Assembly: GCA_903970465.1 (NCBI GenBank) | Contig: CAJCIO010000149.1 | Span: 45,097 to 109,096 of the forward strand | Direction of reading: 5' to 3' | Length of the DNA: 64,000 bases | Source of the DNA: Gammaproteobacteria bacterium | Lineage (GTDB): Bacteria; Pseudomonadota; Gammaproteobacteria; Pseudomonadales; Pseudomonadaceae | Shown: one piece after another, positions 8,296 through 17,167 of the stretch | How positions within the stretch are numbered: the stretch's first letter is position 1 | Layout: every line of letters begins with the position of its first letter | Program-made: the position numbers and the translations under genes | The notes under the pieces: model-generated | Seen by the model: only the letters and a program-made list of their open reading frames with translations | Database searches by the model: none | What the model was told of the DNA's origin: nothing

Positions 8296-8344
8296 GGTTG
8301 TCTCCATTTCAACCCGCCAAGCCTCGGCAGTTCACTGGTGCAAG

Positions 8345-9196
8345 TCAAGGAACAGCGAAGAATCTATTGATACAGTCTGCTACAAGATCGGCACCGGCTT
8401 CGTCATTGAGGTGCAGATGGTGGCCGCCCGGCAGGATTACCGGTTCCCAAGGCAGACGCTCGAGCAGCTCGGCCTGCCGTGCCAAATGCCCGTCCCGGGC
8501 GATGATCAACTGGACCGGGCATTCGATGGCGCGGGCGAATGCCAATGTCTGCTCCTCACTCAGGCGCACCGGCGAACTGAGCATCAAGCGCGAATCGCTA
8601 CGCCAGGTGAACCCGCCCGGCACCGGCATCAGGCTGCGCTCGCCGAGCAACTCGGACGCTTCTCGCGATACCGCCACGTGGCCTTTCATCCGCGCTTCGA
8701 TGGCTCGCTCCAGGGTCGGATGCACGGTTTTGCGCTTGCGTCCCAGCGCCAACTGCTCGCGCAGTGCCTGGCCCATGCGCGCCACCGGATCATGGGGCTG
8801 TGGACTCGGCGGCACGGTGCCGTCGATCAACACCACCCTCTCGATACGCTCCGGCACGGCGCCGGCGACGAGGGTCGAAACGATCGCGCCGAGCGAATGC
8901 CCGAGCAATGCAAAACGTTCCCAGCCCAGTTGTTCGGCGGCCTGCAGGACATCGTGGGCGTAGTCCCAGAGGGCATAGCTGGCCCCCGGAGGACGATGAT
9001 CGGAAAATCCGTGCCCGGCCATATCCAGAGCGACGATGCGCAACCCGTGAAGGCGCGGCGCCAGGCGCGCGAAACTGTTGGCGTTATCGAGCCAGCCATG
9101 CAGCGCCAGCACCGGCTGACCGTCCTCGGGCCCGAACACGTGGGCGGCCAGTTCGATATGCGGCAAGGTCAATCTAAGCTCTTGCACGGCCTTCAT
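8345..9196 (-). CDS. Alpha/beta hydrolase
   Basis: Alpha/beta-hydrolase fold enzyme of 283 residues. The oxyanion HGWLDN (33-38), nucleophile elbow LLGHSLGA (Ser about 101) and C-terminal LPGGHHLHLND with the catalytic His are present; the acid is probably an Asp near the domain end (IARDGHLA). It resembles the serine hydrolase-like (SERHL) group. The start overlaps the stop of the next upstream gene, also an alpha/beta hydrolase, by four bases, so the pair is translationally coupled. Substrate unknown. Confidence 0.87.
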   Translation of the reverse strand: MKAVQELRLTLPHIELAAHVFGPEDGQPVLALHGWLDNANSFARLAPRLHGLRIVALDMAGHGFSDHRPPGASYALWDYAHDVLQAAEQLGWERFALLGHSLGAIVSTLVAGAVPERIERVVLIDGTVPPSPQPHDPVARMGQALREQLALGRKRKTVHPTLERAIEARMKGHVAVSREASELLGERSLMPVPGGFTWRSDSRLMLSSPVRLSEEQTLAFARAIECPVQLIIARDGHLARQAELLERLPWEPVILPGGHHLHLNDEAGADLVADCINRFFAVP

Positions 9197-10011
9197 ACAC
9201 AGAACTCCTGACGATGGGAGGACGCTGACGCCTGCCAGCGGGTGATGACATCACGGATCAGCGCGGCCGTCTGCAGAGGATGCTCAAGGGGGAACATGTG
9301 CCCCCCGGGCACGCCATGGAACTCCCCTTGCGCCAGCCGCTTGGCCGCTCGTGCATGATGAGGCAGTACCACCCGACTTTGCACCCCGCCCACCAAGGCC
9401 AGCGGCACCTGCAACTGCTGGAGGCGCGCGGGGTGCAAGTGCGGGACGCTGCGATAGATGCTGATTTCCGTGGCCGGATCGAAGCGTAGCCGCAAACCCT
9501 GCCCTGCGGCTTGCAAACCGTGCTGCAGATAGGCCTCGAGGCATTGCGCATCGAAGTGGCGAAACAGCGCCTTGCCAGCGAAATACTCACGAGCGCAGTC
9601 AAGGTCGGCAAACGTTTCGCGCCGTCCCAAGGTGCGCCCGGCAGGCGTCAATCGGTCAATCAGGCCCAGGCGCTTGGCAGCGCGAATCACCCACTGATCG
9701 CGCTTGGTGAGCAGCGGCGAATCGAGCATGATCACGCCCCGGTACAATTCCGGGCGCCGCAGCGCAGCATACAGTTGCAGCACCCCGCCCAGAGAATGCC
9801 CCACGCCCCAGATGGGCTCGGGCTGGGCCTCGAGGTGCAGGATCAATTCGTCCACCAGGCTGGCCCAGTTGTCGTCCACCGGAAAACGCGGATCGTGGGC
9901 GTGCATAGGCAGGTGGACGACAGTGAATTGCGGAGCAAGGGCAGCGAACAGCTTGCCGTAGGTCGCGGAGGGAAAACCATTGGCGTGGGCAAAGAACAGT
10001 GGCTGCGGCAT
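9193..10011 (-). CDS. Alpha/beta hydrolase (PA1615-like)
   Basis: Alpha/beta-hydrolase of 272 residues. Features: oxyanion region FAHANGFPS (7-15), nucleophile elbow GVGHSLGGV (Ser about 73), Asp candidate in VMLDSPLL, and terminal VPGGHMFPLEHP with the catalytic His. A lid-like helical insert lies between about residues 100 and 180. Paired with the downstream hydrolase through an ATGA overlap. The neighbourhood with gpsA suggests it is the orthologue of the hydrolase or lipase gene next to gpsA in P. aeruginosa; activity on lipids is plausible but not shown. Confidence 0.87.
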   Translation of the reverse strand: MPQPLFFAHANGFPSATYGKLFAALAPQFTVVHLPMHAHDPRFPVDDNWASLVDELILHLEAQPEPIWGVGHSLGGVLQLYAALRRPELYRGVIMLDSPLLTKRDQWVIRAAKRLGLIDRLTPAGRTLGRRETFADLDCAREYFAGKALFRHFDAQCLEAYLQHGLQAAGQGLRLRFDPATEISIYRSVPHLHPARLQQLQVPLALVGGVQSRVVLPHHARAAKRLAQGEFHGVPGGHMFPLEHPLQTAALIRDVITRWQASASSHRQEFCV

Positions 10012-10178
10012 ACAATCAATTGTCCGGAACGGGAAGCTCCAAAGGCGGGAGCGTACTCAAGGATTGTCCGTAGCATGCCGCTGATGGGCAATGCTCGGAA
10101 ACGCCATCACCAACGGCGTTCCGGTCAGCGGCGAGAGTTGACGCTACGGCAACTCGGGCAGTACTGCCGCAGCGATGG
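10012..10178. other. Gap between sixA and hydrolase genes
   Basis: 167 bases with no convincing gene, terminator or promoter. Both flanking genes are on the minus strand, so any promoter here would drive the hydrolase pair. Confidence 0.5.
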
Positions 10179-10622
10179 TCACGCGTGTCGCAGGCTTGCA
10201 AGCGTCATCAATCCTGCCAACGGCCAGTCGCCATCCAGCTCCGCCAGGCTGGCGGTGCCCATTGGATGCTCATGGTTGTCCAGCACCCCAAGCAACGCGC
10301 TGACCAGGGGTTGATGGCTGACCAGGAGGACGTTTTCCAGTTTCATCGCCTGCAACTGGGTGATGACTGCATTCGGCGACTGGTCCGGGGTCAGCCACGG
10401 CACGGTTCTGATCGGTTCGGGGTGGCCAAGCGCATCATGGACCAACCTCGCCGTCTGCTGCGCCCGCACGTAGGGGCTGGCATAGATGGCGTCCAACGCC
10501 ACTCCCTGGAGGTGCGAGGCACTGCGCAGGACTTCTGCACGGCCCGCCCCGGTCAACTCGCGCTCGGCATCGGTCGGTGCTTGATTGTGCGCCTCGCCAT
10601 GACGCAATACCCATAGTTTCAT
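10179..10622 (-). CDS. sixA: Phosphohistidine phosphatase SixA
   Basis: Histidine-phosphatase superfamily protein of 147 residues. The RHG signature is near the N-terminus (WVLRHGEAH, catalytic His about 8), the second Arg is in ASPYVRAQQTA, and the second His is in LLVSHQPLVSALL (about 109). Length and the DAERELTGAGR segment fit SixA, which removes phosphate from phospho-His on histidine phosphotransfer proteins and PTS components. It overlaps the upstream DUF4389 gene by four bases (ATGA). Confidence 0.9.
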   Translation of the reverse strand: MKLWVLRHGEAHNQAPTDAERELTGAGRAEVLRSASHLQGVALDAIYASPYVRAQQTARLVHDALGHPEPIRTVPWLTPDQSPNAVITQLQAMKLENVLLVSHQPLVSALLGVLDNHEHPMGTASLAELDGDWPLAGLMTLASLRHA

Positions 10623-10966
10623 AGCTTGGGGTCCTCGTCGCGCACGGGATGCGCAGCGGGCGGCACACTGTGAGGTGCTTCGCCTTCAGGCGGGCGCGGC
10701 GCGGGCCAGTCGCTGAAAGGCCAGGGCTTTTGCTCGGTATGAAAACTGCCGAAACGGCCGATCTGCGCCAGATACTGGCTGAGGCTGTCACCGAAATTCA
10801 TCAGCCCCGCATTCGGCGCGCTGTAGATCAGGCGATAGATCAACTGCACCAGCACCAGCGCGCCGAGCAGAAACTGCGCGACCTGCCAGACGAGGACGAA
10901 CACCAGCATCCAGACAATACGCAGAATGATCGATTCGTGGGTCAAGGGTGGACGAGGAGCGTTCAT
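10619..10966 (-). CDS. DUF4389 membrane protein
   Basis: A 115-residue protein with two hydrophobic segments in the first half (VWMLVFVLVWQVAQFLLGAL and a second shorter one around LVLVQLIYRLIY), then a Pro-rich cytoplasmic tail. Size, topology and the position between gpsA and sixA fit DUF4389 proteins of gamma-proteobacteria. The start at 10966 (MNAPRPPLTHE) is chosen over an upstream start that would add 25 residues lying inside the gap to gpsA. Function unknown. Confidence 0.8.
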   Translation of the reverse strand: MNAPRPPLTHESIILRIVWMLVFVLVWQVAQFLLGALVLVQLIYRLIYSAPNAGLMNFGDSLSQYLAQIGRFGSFHTEQKPWPFSDWPAPRPPEGEAPHSVPPAAHPVRDEDPKL

Positions 10967-10988
10967 AGCGGGGTACCTTGGCGAGCAA

Positions 10989-12014
10989 TCAGTTGAAACC
11001 GCTGATCGAGATGAAATCGACGTCGGTCTTGGGTTCGGCATGCATCAGCACGTCGATGACCTGCTTCAAGGTACGACCCTCGAACAGGATCGCATGCAGT
11101 CCGGCGACCAGCGGCATATAGACCTGAGCCTCCTGGGCCTTGGCTTTCAGGACCTTGAGGGTATTGACGCCCTCCGCCACTTCGCCCAGACGGCTGACCG
11201 CCTCTTCCAGGCTGAGGCCTTCGCCCAAGGCAAAACCGACCTGATAGTTACGGCTCTTGGGCGAAGAGCAGGTGACGATCAGGTCGCCGACGCCAGCAAG
11301 CCCGAGGAAGGTCATGGGGTTGGCGCCCTGGCTGACGGCAAAGCGCGTCATCTCCGCCAAGGCCCGGGTGATCAGCATGCTCTTGGTGTTCTCGCCCATG
11401 CCCAGGGCCACGGCCATACCGGCGATGATTGCGTACACGTTCTTGAGCGCGCCACCGAGCTCGACGCCAAAGCGATCGGAGCTGGCATACACCCGAAACG
11501 TCGGACCGTGCAGCGCCTCCTGGACGCTTTGGCAGAGCTGCTCGTCGGCGCTGGCAACGACAGTGGCGGTCAAGGCGTGCTCGGCCACTTCACGGGCCAG
11601 GTTCGGGCCGGAGAGCACCCCGATGCGCGCCTGCGGAGCGATTTCCTCAAGGATCTCGCTCATCAGCTTGAAGGACTGGGCTTCGATGCCCTTGGTCAGG
11701 CTGACCATCATCTTGCCCGCCAACAGCGCTTCGTGGCCGGCCAGCACCGCACGCAGGGCACTCGACGGCAGGGCGACGAAAATCAGCGACGCCGCTTCGA
11801 GCGTGGCCAGCAGATCGGTGACCGGCTCCACGCCCGGGTGCACCTTGATACCCTTGAGGTAGCGTGGGTTCTCCCGCTGCTCACGCATGGCACGGGCTTG
11901 CTCCGGGTCGCGCATCCACTGCAGCACGCGATGACCATTCTCGGCCAGCAGGTTCGCGGCGGCGGTCCCGAAGCTGCCCCCGCCTAGCACTGCCACAGGC
12001 TGTTTTTCAGTCAT
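10989..12014 (-). CDS. gpsA: NAD(P)-dependent glycerol-3-phosphate dehydrogenase
   Basis: Reduces dihydroxyacetone phosphate to sn-glycerol-3-phosphate, the backbone for phospholipids; cytoplasmic. 341 residues, the usual length. Nucleotide-binding GGGSFGTAAANLLA at the N-terminus, the conserved LTKGIE and GPNLAREV segments, catalytic Lys in ELGGALKNVYAI (about 190), GLAGVGDLIVTCSS later. ATG 12014 is used instead of the TTG six bases upstream. Upstream on this strand is TATAAT (12052-12057), a perfect -10 hexamer, with a poor -35. First gene of a likely gpsA-DUF4389-sixA operon. Confidence 0.96.
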   Translation of the reverse strand: MTEKQPVAVLGGGSFGTAAANLLAENGHRVLQWMRDPEQARAMREQRENPRYLKGIKVHPGVEPVTDLLATLEAASLIFVALPSSALRAVLAGHEALLAGKMMVSLTKGIEAQSFKLMSEILEEIAPQARIGVLSGPNLAREVAEHALTATVVASADEQLCQSVQEALHGPTFRVYASSDRFGVELGGALKNVYAIIAGMAVALGMGENTKSMLITRALAEMTRFAVSQGANPMTFLGLAGVGDLIVTCSSPKSRNYQVGFALGEGLSLEEAVSRLGEVAEGVNTLKVLKAKAQEAQVYMPLVAGLHAILFEGRTLKQVIDVLMHAEPKTDVDFISISGFN

Positions 12015-12309
12015 ATTCAATCCGTTAGCGGGTTACAGTGACAAAGGTCGCATTATACGTAGCGGTGTCGGCACCACCAGTCCTTCGGTGCAGTCGCGAC
12101 ATGCTCTACAGGGTAAGACATCGCCAGCGAAGCGGTTCTCCGTCGAGAATGAATGTCTGTGACTGAAAATGTCGTAGCAGTCAGTTACCATGCTTGATAA
12201 ATCTTTGTGGACACACTGCTGTCGTGCAATCCCACCCCTTAAATCATCCCCAATCATCGAGCACCCATGGTGTCGATCGCATCATTGCGGGCGTTGATCG
12301 GTGGCGCCG

Positions 12310-14235
12310 ATGAAGTTGCAGCGCAAGTGGGATATCCATACCCGCACCCAGCTCATCAGCCTGGGCCCGGCGATCTTGTTGACGCTGCTGTTGATCTGCT
12401 TTTTCACCTTCGTACGCATTCAGGACCTGCGCCAGGAACTCAACCACACCGGTCAGTTGATCGCCAACCAATTGGCCCCTGCTTCCGAGTACGGCGTGGT
12501 GACAGGCAATACGGACGTGCTCGAAGCGCTCATGAACGCCACTCTGGCGATTCCCCATGTGCGCTTCCTGGAAATCCAGAATGCCCAGGACCGCATCCTT
12601 GCCTACGTCGAGCAGCCAATGGATGGCGCTACTCCCTCTCGGCGTGTCGAGGTGTTTCAGGCCCCTATTCGCCAGCAGCGCAATACCCCCAAGGAGGCCC
12701 CGGAGCACGGCGCGCCATCCAGCGAGATCAGCGGTGAACTGCCGACGTATCTGGGTCGGGTGATCGTCGGCATGTCGGATGACGCGTTCAGTCAGCGCCA
12801 GCAGGAGATCGTCCTCAAGGCCGGCGTGCTGGCGCTCTTCGCCCTGATCCTGACCTTCCTGCTGGCCCGGCGCCTGTCCCGCGACCTGTCACAACCGATC
12901 AGCGATATGAGCGCCGCCGTCACCGCCATTCGCGAGGGCGACTTCCAGGCCGTGCTGCCGGTCCCCCCTGGCGATAGCGAACTGGGCGAACTGGCGCGCC
13001 ACCTCAACGAACTGGCCAACGGACTGCAGCAGGCCAGCCACGAACAGCGCGTGGCCATGGACGAACTCATCCATACCCGCGAGGAAGCCGAGCGCGCCAA
13101 CAGCGCAAAATCGGAGTTCCTGGCGATGATGAGCCACGAACTGCGTACCCCCATGAACGGCGTGCTGGGCATGCTGCAGTTGCTCGAAACCACGCAGATG
13201 ACCGACGAACAAAAGGAATATGCCGCCCTGGCGACCCAGTCCACCGAACATTTGCTCAAGGTCATCAACGATATTCTCGACTTCTCACGTATCGAGCGCA
13301 CCAACCTGGAATTGGAACACATCGCCTTCGACCTGTCGGAACTGATCGAGCTGATTGCCCAGCCCTTCCGCCTCGACGCCGAACAGCGCGGCCTGCGCCT
13401 GGAATTGGAGATCGCCGCAGCATTGCGCGGCGTGCACGTGGCCGGCGACCCTACGCGCATCCGGCAGATACTGGTCAACCTGGTCGGCAATGCCTTGAAG
13501 TTCACCGAGGCGGGCCATGTGCGTATCGAAGTCGCCAGCCAGGCGCTGGACCACGATCTGATCTGGCTGACCTGCACGGTGAGCGACACCGGCATTGGTA
13601 TCAGCGCTCACGACCTTGAATCAATGTTCGTCGCCTTCCGCCAGGCGGACAGTTCTATTTCCCGGCGCTACGGCGGTACCGGCCTGGGCTTGCCGATCGC
13701 GCGCAATCTGGCCGAGCGCATGGGCGGCACCCTGCATGCCGACAGCGAAGTCGGCCAAGGCTCCACCTTCACCCTGGAGCTGCCGCTGGCATTGAGCAAC
13801 AAGCCGCTGGTGGTCAACCTGCCAGCGCCCGCCCGATCAACTGCCAACGACGGCACCGGAACCATTGGTACCGGTTTGCACGTGCTGTTGGTGGAAGACA
13901 ATCCGGTCAACCAGACTGTTATCGAAGCCATGCTGCGCAGCCTGGGTTTCACCGTCAGCGTGGTCGGCGATGGTGCTCAGGCGGTGACCGAAGTGTCGCG
14001 CTTGCGTTTCGATGCAGTGCTGATGGATTGCCGACTGCCGATCATCGATGGATACGAAGCCACGCGAAGGATTCGTCTGCTAACGTTGCATAACGACGTA
14101 CCTGTCATCGCCCTTACCGCCAACGCACTGCACGGCGATCGCGAGGCTTGTATCGACGCTGGCATGAACGATTACCTGGCCAAGCCGTTCAAACGCAGTG
14201 ATCTCATGCTGATCCTGCAGCGCTGGATCCCGTGA
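12310..14235 (+). CDS. Hybrid sensor histidine kinase/response regulator (PA1611-like)
   Basis: 641-residue inner-membrane hybrid kinase. Order: TM1 (about 16-37), periplasmic sensor of about 130 residues (QLAPASEYGVVTGN is typical of CHASE8-type sensors), TM2 (about 170-190), HAMP, HisKA with MMSHELRTPMNG (His about 276), HATPase with N-box LVNLVGNALKFT and G2 GGTGLGLPIA, and a C-terminal receiver (LLVEDNPVNQ, acceptor in LMDCRLP, Lys in LAKPFKRS). There is no Hpt domain, so phosphotransfer must go to a separate Hpt protein. Position beside fabA matches PA1611 of P. aeruginosa, known to bind RetS and feed the Gac/Rsm switch; that role here is inferred. Confidence 0.9.
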   Translation: MKLQRKWDIHTRTQLISLGPAILLTLLLICFFTFVRIQDLRQELNHTGQLIANQLAPASEYGVVTGNTDVLEALMNATLAIPHVRFLEIQNAQDRILAYVEQPMDGATPSRRVEVFQAPIRQQRNTPKEAPEHGAPSSEISGELPTYLGRVIVGMSDDAFSQRQQEIVLKAGVLALFALILTFLLARRLSRDLSQPISDMSAAVTAIREGDFQAVLPVPPGDSELGELARHLNELANGLQQASHEQRVAMDELIHTREEAERANSAKSEFLAMMSHELRTPMNGVLGMLQLLETTQMTDEQKEYAALATQSTEHLLKVINDILDFSRIERTNLELEHIAFDLSELIELIAQPFRLDAEQRGLRLELEIAAALRGVHVAGDPTRIRQILVNLVGNALKFTEAGHVRIEVASQALDHDLIWLTCTVSDTGIGISAHDLESMFVAFRQADSSISRRYGGTGLGLPIARNLAERMGGTLHADSEVGQGSTFTLELPLALSNKPLVVNLPAPARSTANDGTGTIGTGLHVLLVEDNPVNQTVIEAMLRSLGFTVSVVGDGAQAVTEVSRLRFDAVLMDCRLPIIDGYEATRRIRLLTLHNDVPVIALTANALHGDREACIDAGMNDYLAKPFKRSDLMLILQRWIP

Positions 14236-14543
14236 AATGGGCAGCTACCGCCCTTATTGAAGCGCTTCGCGCCCGGTGACATACATACATCGGCGGGCAT
14301 TGGCGCTAAACGGCTGCCATCAGGTGACGAAAATGTTAGAGTGCGGGAGTCTTTGACATTCACTCGGGCCAAAAAAAACGTCCGAAAAACCATTTCAGTG
14401 CACACCTGTACATTCGTATACTCTGTGCTGTGACTTTCATCATTACGCAATAGTCTATGTACAGGCTGCCGACTCGGCCTTCATCCAACGAGTCGGTCGG
14501 GAAGATTTGCCCCCTGCCAGGCAGGGACTATTGAGGAGCTCGC
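14236..14543 (+). promoter_or_regulatory. fabA leader and promoter region
   Basis: 308 bases without a gene. TATACT (14417-14422) is a good -10 hexamer for fabA with only a weak -35 upstream (TTCAGT at 14394-14399). It lies inside a half-palindromic stretch GTACATTCGTATAC (14408-14421) that could bind a TetR-type regulator; DesT controls fabAB in P. aeruginosa but I cannot match its site with confidence. A GAGGAGCTC ribosome-binding site precedes fabA. Confidence 0.4.
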
Positions 14544-15059
14544 ATGACCAAACAAAACGCCTTTACCCGGGAAGACCTGCTGCGCTGCAGTCGCGGTGAG
14601 CTGTTCGGCCAAGGTAATGCGCAACTGCCCGCTGGCAACATGCTGATGGTGGATCGCATCACTAAAATCAGCGAAGAAGGCGGTGCATACGGCAAAGGTG
14701 AATTGGTCGCCGAGCTGGATATCAACCCGGACCTGTGGTTCTTTGCCTGCCATTTCGAAGGCGACCCCGTAATGCCAGGCTGCCTGGGCTTGGATGCCAT
14801 GTGGCAACTGGTCGGCTTCTTCCTCGGCTGGCAGGGCTTGCCAGGCCGCGGTCGCGCATTGGGCTCGGGCGAAGTGAAATTCACCGGCCAGGTGCTGCCG
14901 ACTGCCAAGAAGGTCACGTACAACATCCAGATCAAGCGTGTCATGAAGGGCAAGCTGAACCTGGCAATCGCCGATGGTACCGTCAGCGTTGACGGTAAGC
15001 AGATCTACACCGCCGAAGGCCTCCGCGTCGGCGTGTTCACATCCACCGAAAATTTCTAA
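14544..15059 (+). CDS. fabA: 3-hydroxydecanoyl-ACP dehydratase/isomerase FabA
   Basis: Introduces the cis double bond in anaerobic unsaturated fatty acid synthesis: dehydrates 3-hydroxydecanoyl-ACP and isomerises trans-2 to cis-3-decenoyl-ACP. 171 residues, the family's exact usual length. The active-site His is in FACHFEGDPVMPG (about 70) and the Asp in GCLGLDAMWQL (about 84). It is followed after 11 bases by fabB on the same strand, the classical fabAB operon. TTGAGGAGCTCGC gives a strong ribosome-binding site. Confidence 0.98.
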   Translation: MTKQNAFTREDLLRCSRGELFGQGNAQLPAGNMLMVDRITKISEEGGAYGKGELVAELDINPDLWFFACHFEGDPVMPGCLGLDAMWQLVGFFLGWQGLPGRGRALGSGEVKFTGQVLPTAKKVTYNIQIKRVMKGKLNLAIADGTVSVDGKQIYTAEGLRVGVFTSTENF

Positions 15060-15070
15060 GGGTTATCCGC

Positions 15071-16291
15071 ATGCGCCGCGTCGTTATCACTGGTCTGGGC
15101 ATTGTTTCCTGCTTGGGCAATGACAAAGACACCGTCTCCGCAAACCTGCGGGCGAGCCGCCCTGGCATCCGATTCAATCCGGAATATGCCGAAATGGGTT
15201 TGCGCAGCCAGGTTTCCGGCTCCATCGACCTCAATCTCGAAGAGTTGATAGACCGCAAGATCTTCCGCTTCGTCGGCCACGCCGCCGCCTATGCGTACCT
15301 GGCCATGGCTGATGCCATCAAGGACTCGGGCCTGACTGAAGAGATGGTCTCCAACCCGCGCACCGGCCTGATCGCGGGCTCCGGCGGCGCATCGACTCTC
15401 AACCAGATGGAAGCGCTGGACATCCTGCGCGAAAAAGGCGTCAAGCGCGTCGGCCCGTACCGCGTCACCCGCACCATGAGCAGCACGGTGTCGGCTTGCC
15501 TGGCCACGCCCTTCAAGATCAAGGGCCTGAACTACTCCATCGCCTCGGCCTGCGCCACCAGCGCTCACTGCATCGGCACCGCCATGGAGCAGATCCAGAT
15601 GGGCAAGCAGGACATCGTCTTCGCCGGCGGCGGTGAAGAAGAGCACTGGAGCCAGTCGTTCCTGTTCGACGCCATGGGCGCCTTGTCCAGCAAACGCAAC
15701 GACACCCCAGAGAAAGCCTCCCGCGCCTACGACAACGACCGTGACGGCTTCGTCATCGCTGGCGGTGGCGGCATGGTGGTGGTCGAAGAGCTCGAACACG
15801 CTCTGGCCCGCGGCGCGCACATCTACGCCGAAATCGTCGGCTACGGTGCGACTTCCGATGGCTACGATATGGTCGCGCCAAGCGGCGAAGGCGCCATCCG
15901 CTGCATGCAGATGGCAATGTCCACCGTCGACGCCCCGATCGACTACCTGAACACCCACGGCACCTCGACTCCGGTCGGCGACGTCGCGGAAATGAAAGGT
16001 GTGCGTGAAGTGTTCGCCGGCAAGGCGCCAGCCATCAGTTCGACCAAGAGCCTGTCGGGTCACTCCCTGGGCGCTGCGGGCGTGCATGAGGCCATCTACT
16101 GCATGCTGATGATGGAAGGCAACTTCATCGCAGGCTCGGCCAACATCGACGAGCTGGACCCAGCGGTCGCCGATCTGCCGATCCAGACCGTCACCAAGGA
16201 AAACGTCGAGCTCAACACAGTGATGAGCAACAGCTTCGGCTTCGGCGGCACGAACGCCACCCTGGTACTGCAACGTTGGCAGGGCAAGTAA
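15071..16291 (+). CDS. fabB: Beta-ketoacyl-ACP synthase I FabB
   Basis: Condensing enzyme that elongates cis-3-decenoyl-ACP; works with FabA. 406 residues. Nucleophile Cys in IASACATSAHCI (about 161), His in NTHGTSTPVGD (about 296), His in SLSGHSLGAAG (about 331), and the terminal FGGTNATLVL. It follows fabA by 11 bases and is closed by a strong rho-independent terminator. Confidence 0.98.
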   Translation: MRRVVITGLGIVSCLGNDKDTVSANLRASRPGIRFNPEYAEMGLRSQVSGSIDLNLEELIDRKIFRFVGHAAAYAYLAMADAIKDSGLTEEMVSNPRTGLIAGSGGASTLNQMEALDILREKGVKRVGPYRVTRTMSSTVSACLATPFKIKGLNYSIASACATSAHCIGTAMEQIQMGKQDIVFAGGGEEEHWSQSFLFDAMGALSSKRNDTPEKASRAYDNDRDGFVIAGGGGMVVVEELEHALARGAHIYAEIVGYGATSDGYDMVAPSGEGAIRCMQMAMSTVDAPIDYLNTHGTSTPVGDVAEMKGVREVFAGKAPAISSTKSLSGHSLGAAGVHEAIYCMLMMEGNFIAGSANIDELDPAVADLPIQTVTKENVELNTVMSNSFGFGGTNATLVLQRWQGK

Positions 16292-16311
16292 GCGTCGACT
16301 TTGCTGAACGA

Positions 16312-16338
16312 GAAAGGCGCCGAAAGGCGCCTTTTTTG
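16312..16338 (+). terminator. Rho-independent terminator of fabAB
   Basis: AAAGGCGCC, loop GAA, GGCGCC followed by TTTTTT. The stem is followed by a clean T-tract on the plus strand, 20 bases after the fabB stop. Confidence 0.9.
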
Positions 16339-16364
16339 TATCCCGGGATCCTGTGGGGTTGTAA

Positions 16365-17093
16365 TCAGTCCTGGAACACTTCATCCAACAGGTAGTGCAT
16401 CGAGGCGAACGCCCGATCGGCAACCGTCTTGTTGTACATCTGCACGCCAGGATTGTTGGCCTCGGTATCGGTAAACGAATGGTATGCGCCGCCGAAACTG
16501 GTCAGGGTCCAATCCACACCGGCGTCGTTCATTTCCTGCTCGAACGCTGGCAGTTGCTCCTTGGGGACCAATGGGTCGCTCGCGCCGTGCAGCACCAGGA
16601 CCTTGCCCTTGATGTTCTTGCCATCAGCCGGATTCGGCGTATCCAGAGTACCGTGGAACGATACCACCGTCTTCAATGGTGCGCCGGTACGGGCCAATTC
16701 CAGTGCACAGCAACCGCCGAAGCAGAAACCGAAGGCTGCCAGCTTGGCACTGTTGACGCTGGCGACGGTCTGGCTCTGTAGCTGATCCAGCGCCGCCTGC
16801 ATACGCTTGTTCAGCAGCGCACGATCATTCTTCAACGGCATCATCGCCGCGGCAGCCTCGTCGCCATTCTGCGGACGCACCGCTTGACCATAGAGGTCAG
16901 CCAGCAGTACCACATAGCCTTTTGAGGCCACGGACTGGGCGATACGCTCGGCACCTTCGCTGACACCCATCCAATTGGGCGCCATCACCAAACCAGGACG
17001 TGGCGAAACGACATCTGCGTCAAACACCAGACGGCTTTCGTATTCGATGCCATCGATCTGATAGACAACGGATTGAACAGTGACTGCGCTCAT
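16365..17093 (-). CDS. Dienelactone hydrolase family protein
   Basis: 242-residue alpha/beta-hydrolase with a Cys nucleophile in GFCFGGCCAL (about 123), Asp in HGASDPLVPKE (about 173) and His in GGAYHSFTD (about 205): the Cys-Asp-His triad of the dienelactone hydrolase family. The N-terminal VVYQIDGIEYESRLV is typical of the bacterial housekeeping branch not tied to chlorocatechol degradation. ATG 17093 has GGGGGAT eight bases upstream and is preferred to the TTG farther out. No aromatic-degradation genes are near. Substrate unknown. Confidence 0.88.
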   Translation of the reverse strand: MSAVTVQSVVYQIDGIEYESRLVFDADVVSPRPGLVMAPNWMGVSEGAERIAQSVASKGYVVLLADLYGQAVRPQNGDEAAAAMMPLKNDRALLNKRMQAALDQLQSQTVASVNSAKLAAFGFCFGGCCALELARTGAPLKTVVSFHGTLDTPNPADGKNIKGKVLVLHGASDPLVPKEQLPAFEQEMNDAGVDWTLTSFGGAYHSFTDTEANNPGVQMYNKTVADRAFASMHYLLDEVFQD

Positions 17094-17130
17094 GGATTTA
17101 TCCCCCAATTGAAGTCTTGACGACTGTAAC

Positions 17131-17155
17131 GAAAAAACCCGCCGAAGCGGGTTTG
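17131..17155 (-). terminator. Rho-independent terminator of htpG
   Basis: Read on the minus strand: AACCCGC, loop TTCG, GCGGGTT followed by TTTT, starting some 14 bases after the htpG stop. UUCG-type tetraloop. Confidence 0.88.
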
Positions 17156-17167
17156 TTCTGCGACTGG

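Noticed and set aside
10016..10201. Short minus-strand open frame between sixA and the hydrolase pair
   Set aside because: Overlaps the sixA 3' end, lacks a plausible start context and has no conserved features.
14408..14421. GTACATTCGTATAC as a DesT/FabR operator for fabA
   Set aside because: Only partly palindromic and I cannot match it to a known site with confidence; kept as a remark in the leader entry.
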